From assembly GCA_937983075.1 (NCBI GenBank), contig CALKAQ010000013.1, positions 1-64,000 on the forward strand: DNA of 64,000 nucleotides, read 5' to 3'. Position numbers and translations under genes: made by a program. Within the stretch, counting starts at the first letter, position 1. The number at the start of each line of letters is the position of its first letter. Below, piece after piece: positions 60,910 to 64,000 of this stretch. The stretch is from an uncultured bacterium. Its GTDB lineage: Bacteria > Bacillota > Limnochordia > DTU080 > JAAYLA01. The notes under the pieces were generated by a model. It was not told where the DNA came from. It searched no databases and saw only the letters and a program-made list of their open reading frames with translations.

Positions 60910-61674
60910 ATGGGACGCGTGGTGGCCATCGTCAACCAAAAAGGCGGTGTCGGCAAGAGTACGACCGCAGTCAATTTGGCCGCCTATTTGGCGCACAAGG
61001 GAAAAAAGGTCTGTCTTGTAGATATTGATCCACAAGGGAACGCCTCCAGCGGCGTCGGCGTAGACAAAGCCGCCATCAAGCAGTGCATGTATCAGGTGCT
61101 CATTGAAGAAGTTCCGTTTGAGGACATCGTGCTGCCGACCAAAGTGCCCGGACTCGATGTGGCACCTGCTACCATTCAGTTAGCCGGCGCGGAAGTTGAA
61201 CTTGTAGCGATGATGTCGCGTGAGTTTCGGCTGCGGGGAAGTTTGGAAGGGGTCCGCGAAAAGTATGATTTTGTGCTGATTGATTCTCCCCCGTCGCTCG
61301 GGCTGCTGACCATCAATGGTTTGACGGCAGCCGATGCGGTGCTGGTCCCGATCCAATGCGAGTATTATGCGCTCGAAGGTTTAAGCCAGCTGATGAACAC
61401 CATACGCATGGTGCAAGAGCACCTAAATCCGGAACTGGAGATCGACGGAGTGGTCATGACGATGTTTGATGCCCGGACGAATTTAGGGCAACAAGTCATA
61501 GCCGACGTCAAAACCTACTTTGAAGGCAAAGTGCACGTGTATGAATCGATCATTCCGCGCAACGTTCGTCTGAGCGAAGCGCCGAGCTTTGGAGAGCCGA
61601 TTTTGTTGTACGATCCGCAATCGAAAGGGGCTCAGGCTTATGCCATGTTGGCGGAGGAGGTTGTATCCCGATGA
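60910..61674 (+). CDS. soj: Chromosome partitioning ATPase ParA/Soj
   Basis: Soj acts with Spo0J in origin segregation and controls DnaA. The deviant Walker A KGGVGKST starts at residue 11, VDIDPQGNASSGVG follows, then LIDSPPSLGLLT and the C-terminal PRNVRLSEAPS. The ATG at 60910 has AAGGAG upstream; the frame is open to 60805 inside noc. It overlaps spo0J by four bases. Confidence 0.97.
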   Translation: MGRVVAIVNQKGGVGKSTTAVNLAAYLAHKGKKVCLVDIDPQGNASSGVGVDKAAIKQCMYQVLIEEVPFEDIVLPTKVPGLDVAPATIQLAGAEVELVAMMSREFRLRGSLEGVREKYDFVLIDSPPSLGLLTINGLTAADAVLVPIQCEYYALEGLSQLMNTIRMVQEHLNPELEIDGVVMTMFDARTNLGQQVIADVKTYFEGKVHVYESIIPRNVRLSEAPSFGEPILLYDPQSKGAQAYAMLAEEVVSR

Positions 61675-62522
61675 GTCGGAGAGCTTTGGGACGTGGCCTT
61701 CGGGCACTGATTCCCGAGATAAGCAGCACGTCGTCCGATGTACGCGAAATCCCCATTCACCTCATCCAGCCGAATGAAAATCAACCACGCCGTCGTTTCG
61801 ATGAGACGGCTTTAGCTGAGTTGAGCGAATCGATCAAGCAGCACGGAGTGTTGGAGCCCCTGATCGTTCGCCCGATTGGGACGAATTATGAAATTGTCGT
61901 CGGCGAGCGCCGTTGGCGGGCGTCGCAGATGGCCGGCTTGGCAACCGTTCCGGTGCTGGTACGCGATTACGATGATCGTGAAGCGACGGAAATTGCCCTC
62001 GTGGAAAACTTGCAGCGGGAAGACCTCAATCCGATCGAGGAAGCTGAAGCGTATCAGCGTCTCATTGATATGTTTGGTCTTACGCAAGAGGAAGTCGCAC
62101 AGCGGGTCGGACGTGAACGGAGCACGGTCGCCAATCGCCTGCGTTTGCTCATGTTGGAACCGGAAATTCGGGATATGATCGAGGCGGGATTCATCACCGC
62201 AGGACACGCAAAGGCAATGTTGGGTGCTGAACCCGGACAGCGGCTCGAGCTCGCCAAAATGATTCAAGAGCAAGGACTCTCGGTGCGTCAGATTGAGGAA
62301 CTGATTCGGAAAGGGCGCCAAGCGAAGCAAACACCAAAGCGCACGAGGATTGTCCTTGAGAAGGACCCGCATTGGGAAGCGATCGAGTCCGAGTTCCGCG
62401 ATGTTTTAGGGACAAAAGTAAACGTAGTGCAACGCGGGAACAATCGAGGGAAAATCGAAATCGAATTTTACAGTGAGGAAGATATCGAGCGCATTTTGAG
62501 CATTTTGCGGAGAGCGCTTTGA
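61671..62522 (+). CDS. spo0J: Chromosome partitioning protein ParB/Spo0J
   Basis: ParB loads on parS, forms CTP-driven clamps and organises the origin for segregation and sporulation. Motifs are IQPNENQPRRRFDE, VVGERRWRASQMAG, ENLQREDLNPIEEA, the HTH LTQEEVAQRVGRERSTVANRL, and a C-terminal dimer domain. Two perfect parS sites lie just after the stop. The start ATG overlaps the soj stop. Confidence 0.97.
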   Translation: MSRRALGRGLRALIPEISSTSSDVREIPIHLIQPNENQPRRRFDETALAELSESIKQHGVLEPLIVRPIGTNYEIVVGERRWRASQMAGLATVPVLVRDYDDREATEIALVENLQREDLNPIEEAEAYQRLIDMFGLTQEEVAQRVGRERSTVANRLRLLMLEPEIRDMIEAGFITAGHAKAMLGAEPGQRLELAKMIQEQGLSVRQIEELIRKGRQAKQTPKRTRIVLEKDPHWEAIESEFRDVLGTKVNVVQRGNNRGKIEIEFYSEEDIERILSILRRAL

Positions 62523-62542
62523 TCTACGTCACCTTCGTTGAA

Positions 62543-62558
62543 TGTTCCACGTGGAACA
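62543..62558. promoter_or_regulatory. parS: parS site 1
   Basis: TGTTCCACGTGGAACA is a perfect palindrome matching parS (TGTTNCACGTGNAACA), 20 bases after the spo0J stop. Confidence 0.96.
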
Positions 62559-62591
62559 TGTTGTTTCACAAGTTGATGTTGCGCACGTGAA

Positions 62592-62607
62592 TGTTCCACG
62601 TGGAACA
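62592..62607. promoter_or_regulatory. parS: parS site 2
   Basis: A second identical TGTTCCACGTGGAACA, 49 bases from the first, in the convergent gap between spo0J and yyaC. Confidence 0.96.
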
Positions 62608-62613
62608 CTCAAA

Positions 62614-63249
62614 TTATAAGACCGGGTCGAGCAGTTCGGTCTCATTGCTCCCTACCCGACGCCCTGCTTCCTTCTGCCAAATGCGAACCGCATTTGCTAT
62701 CGTGTCTGCCATCCGCATCACCAAATTGAGCCGTGTATTTTGCAAGACGAAATACTCCATGAAGCCGGCGACGTTCACAATTCCCACGACGTGAAAATGC
62801 CCTACCGAAGGAAGTTGCTTGTTTACCCCGGTTCCCGGCAGCAAAGGTCCCTCCTTGACACTCATGTACCCCACGCTTTCCGCCTTCCCTAAACACGCAT
62901 CGACGCACAAAATCGTGGCATCCGGATGCCGTTCGTCGATCATTTTCATCGTCTTCGCCAGGTTGGTCGCGTGAACGGGCTGGTCCAGTGTGCCGTACAC
63001 ATGAAAACGCTCGTTCGCCCACGGCTGCACTTTGCTGCCGACAAGCGGGCCAAGAGCATCCCCGGTTGATCGGTCGGTTCCGATGCAAAGGAGAACAATC
63101 GGAGTGTCGCCTCGGTTCAATTGAACAAAGCGGTGCTGAATAGCTTTGGCTAAGCGGCTGTCTGCGGCCGCATCGGAAATATGTATCCGGCTGGCAATAT
63201 CGACCCGTGTATGGGGTTGTACCCCATCTGCCCATTGCCACGCTGTCAA
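62614..63249 (-). CDS. yyaC: Sporulation protein YyaC, Gpr-like fold
   Basis: YyaC is a forespore-expressed protein with the fold of the germination protease. Known Bacillus yyaC also lies beside spo0J on the opposite strand. The 211 residues contain IVLLCIGTDRSTGDALGPLVG, ILCVDACLGKAESVGYM and VNKQLPSVGHFHVVGIVNVAGFM, all typical. Its GTG/ATG start has a modest site. The gene supports sporulation ability. Confidence 0.93.
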   Translation of the reverse strand: MTAWQWADGVQPHTRVDIASRIHISDAAADSRLAKAIQHRFVQLNRGDTPIVLLCIGTDRSTGDALGPLVGSKVQPWANERFHVYGTLDQPVHATNLAKTMKMIDERHPDATILCVDACLGKAESVGYMSVKEGPLLPGTGVNKQLPSVGHFHVVGIVNVAGFMEYFVLQNTRLNLVMRMADTIANAVRIWQKEAGRRVGSNETELLDPVL

Positions 63250-63703
63250 GCCCGATCCTCTCCTTTACATCACTTCTGCGGTAGTTGACGGATATGACGG
63301 ATCAAGTGCGGGGACAAAAGGACTGTGCGCAATCAACGAAAGTCGAGCCGAAGAAGCCAAGCAGACCGCGGAACCACAAGCGATCGTTCTAGTGCAAGTA
63401 TATGGCGCCACGAGAAAATATATTCAGCCGATGCTGACAGGCCTCCGGCGTCGGCACCGTTCAGCGGCGAAACGGCTTGGTTAAAGGAGGAACCGCCTCC
63501 ATCTTCGTGGAAAGAAGACTTCGCAAACAAAGATGGAAAGCGCTCTCAAATCAAACAAAGTCAAAGGTTGGATGGGCTCGATATAGGAAACCATGTTGCC
63601 GAGGAAGTTGCTGCAAGGTTTTCTGCATTCCAGGCGGGTTTCCCACGGGGCGCCATCTTTCGCAGCGTACAGTACGACCCATACTGAGGGGGGTACCGCA
63701 AAG
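63250..63703 (+). promoter_or_regulatory. Long leader region before the branched-chain aminotransferase gene
   Basis: The 454 bases hold three consecutive hairpins: GCCGATGC with GCGTCGGC (63427-63455), CCGTT with AACGG, and GGAGG-AACCG-CCTCC (63486-63500). Two segments resemble the T-box core AGGGTGGNACCGCG: AAGGAGGAACCGCC (about 63484) and AGGGGGGTACCGCA (63687-63700). No T-run terminator and no clear specifier loop were found. A T-box is possible but unproven. Confidence 0.35.
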
Positions 63704-64000
63704 GTGCGGTATGCATTCTTTCAGAATGAAGTTGTTCCATTCGAAGAAGCTCGCATCAGCGTATCGACGCACGGCTTTTTGTACGGAACGGCATGCTTCG
63801 AAGGCATTCGGGGCTATTGGTCTCCGGAAGACGAGCGGATCTACATATTCCGCATGCGAGAGCATTACGAACGTTTGCTGAGATCGTGCCGCATCCTTTG
63901 CATGAAGCCGCGCTATACCGTAGAAGAACTTTGCGAAATCACCAAAGACATCGTCAGGCGAAACGGTGATCGCGAAGATATATACATCCGGCCGATCTTC
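63704..64000 (+). CDS. ilvE: Branched-chain amino acid aminotransferase, 3' end outside the window
   Basis: The N-terminal 99 residues are visible and run off the window. VRYAFFQNEVVPFEEARISV, HGFLYGTACFEGIRGYW, and MREHYERLLRSCRIL followed by DIYIRPIF match class IV PLP aminotransferases of the IlvE type, which transfer amino groups to Leu, Ile and Val keto acids. The GTG at 63704 has GAGGGGGG ten bases upstream; the frame is open to an ATG at 63593 but homology starts here. Confidence 0.9.
   Translation, partial: MRYAFFQNEVVPFEEARISVSTHGFLYGTACFEGIRGYWSPEDERIYIFRMREHYERLLRSCRILCMKPRYTVEELCEITKDIVRRNGDREDIYIRPIF

Noticed and set aside
63325..63881. Plus-strand frames of 120 and 134 residues in the ilvE leader
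   Set aside because: No ribosome site, atypical composition, and the second overlaps ilvE in another frame.
1..64000. Insertion sequences, prophage genes or CRISPR arrays
   Set aside because: No transposase, integrase, terminal repeats or regular spacer repeats were seen.

Overview
The window is a chromosomal replication-origin region of a spore-forming member of the Bacillota (Firmicutes). The gene order dnaA-dnaN-recF-remB-gyrB-gyrA on one side and rpmH-rnpA-yidD-yidC-jag-rsmG-noc-soj-spo0J on the other is the classic Firmicutes origin. It flanks a non-coding tract with five near-consensus DnaA boxes and a sixth weaker one. Sporulation is shown by spoVT, a sipL-like gene, yyaC and a yabE-like gene. 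Several genes point to an outer membrane: two TolC-family proteins in an operon with a MacA-like adaptor and a LolCDE/MacB-like ABC transporter, a secreted 512-residue protein that ends in Phe like an outer-membrane beta-barrel, and a lipoprotein with a CsgG/LpoB-like start. The best guess is a diderm endospore former, possibly of the Limnochordia type. That placement is an inference from gene content, not a phylogeny.

Layout. 1-8.4 kb: 3' end of mazG, facing spoVT-mfd-pth-ctc-prs-glmU (minus strand). 8.5-18.4 kb: tRNA-Gln (plus), then purR, an NTP-transferase gene, ispE, a dacF-type carboxypeptidase, accD, sipL, a LysM/GH18-like gene and terC under a yybP-ykoY manganese riboswitch. 18.5-20 kb: a Nal1-like serine protease gene (plus) and veg with two tandem promoters. 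20-33 kb: one long minus-strand run, dnaD-like, dnaB, a small gene, yabE-like, rsmA, ykuK, two permeases, adaptor, ATPase and two tolC genes. 33-40 kb: ddl, small membrane proteins, glutaredoxin, ndh, a Gln-rich protein, trpB2, yqhV and ylbF. 40-46 kb: a cell-surface block with two LamG paralogues, the putative beta-barrel and two lipoproteins. 46-56 kb: ychF, tRNA-Ala, gyrA, gyrB, remB, recF, dnaN, dnaA. 56-64 kb: oriC, then rpmH to spo0J, two perfect parS sites, yyaC (minus) and the start of a branched-chain aminotransferase gene.

Almost every gene left of oriC is on the minus strand and almost every gene right of it is on the plus strand, so transcription follows the two replication forks. 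Exceptions are mazG, tRNA-Gln, the Nal1-like gene, the Gln-rich gene, yqhV, one lipoprotein gene and yyaC. GTG, TTG and one probable CTG start are common, and many starts were placed by their Shine-Dalgarno sequences. I saw no insertion sequence, prophage, CRISPR array or rRNA gene.
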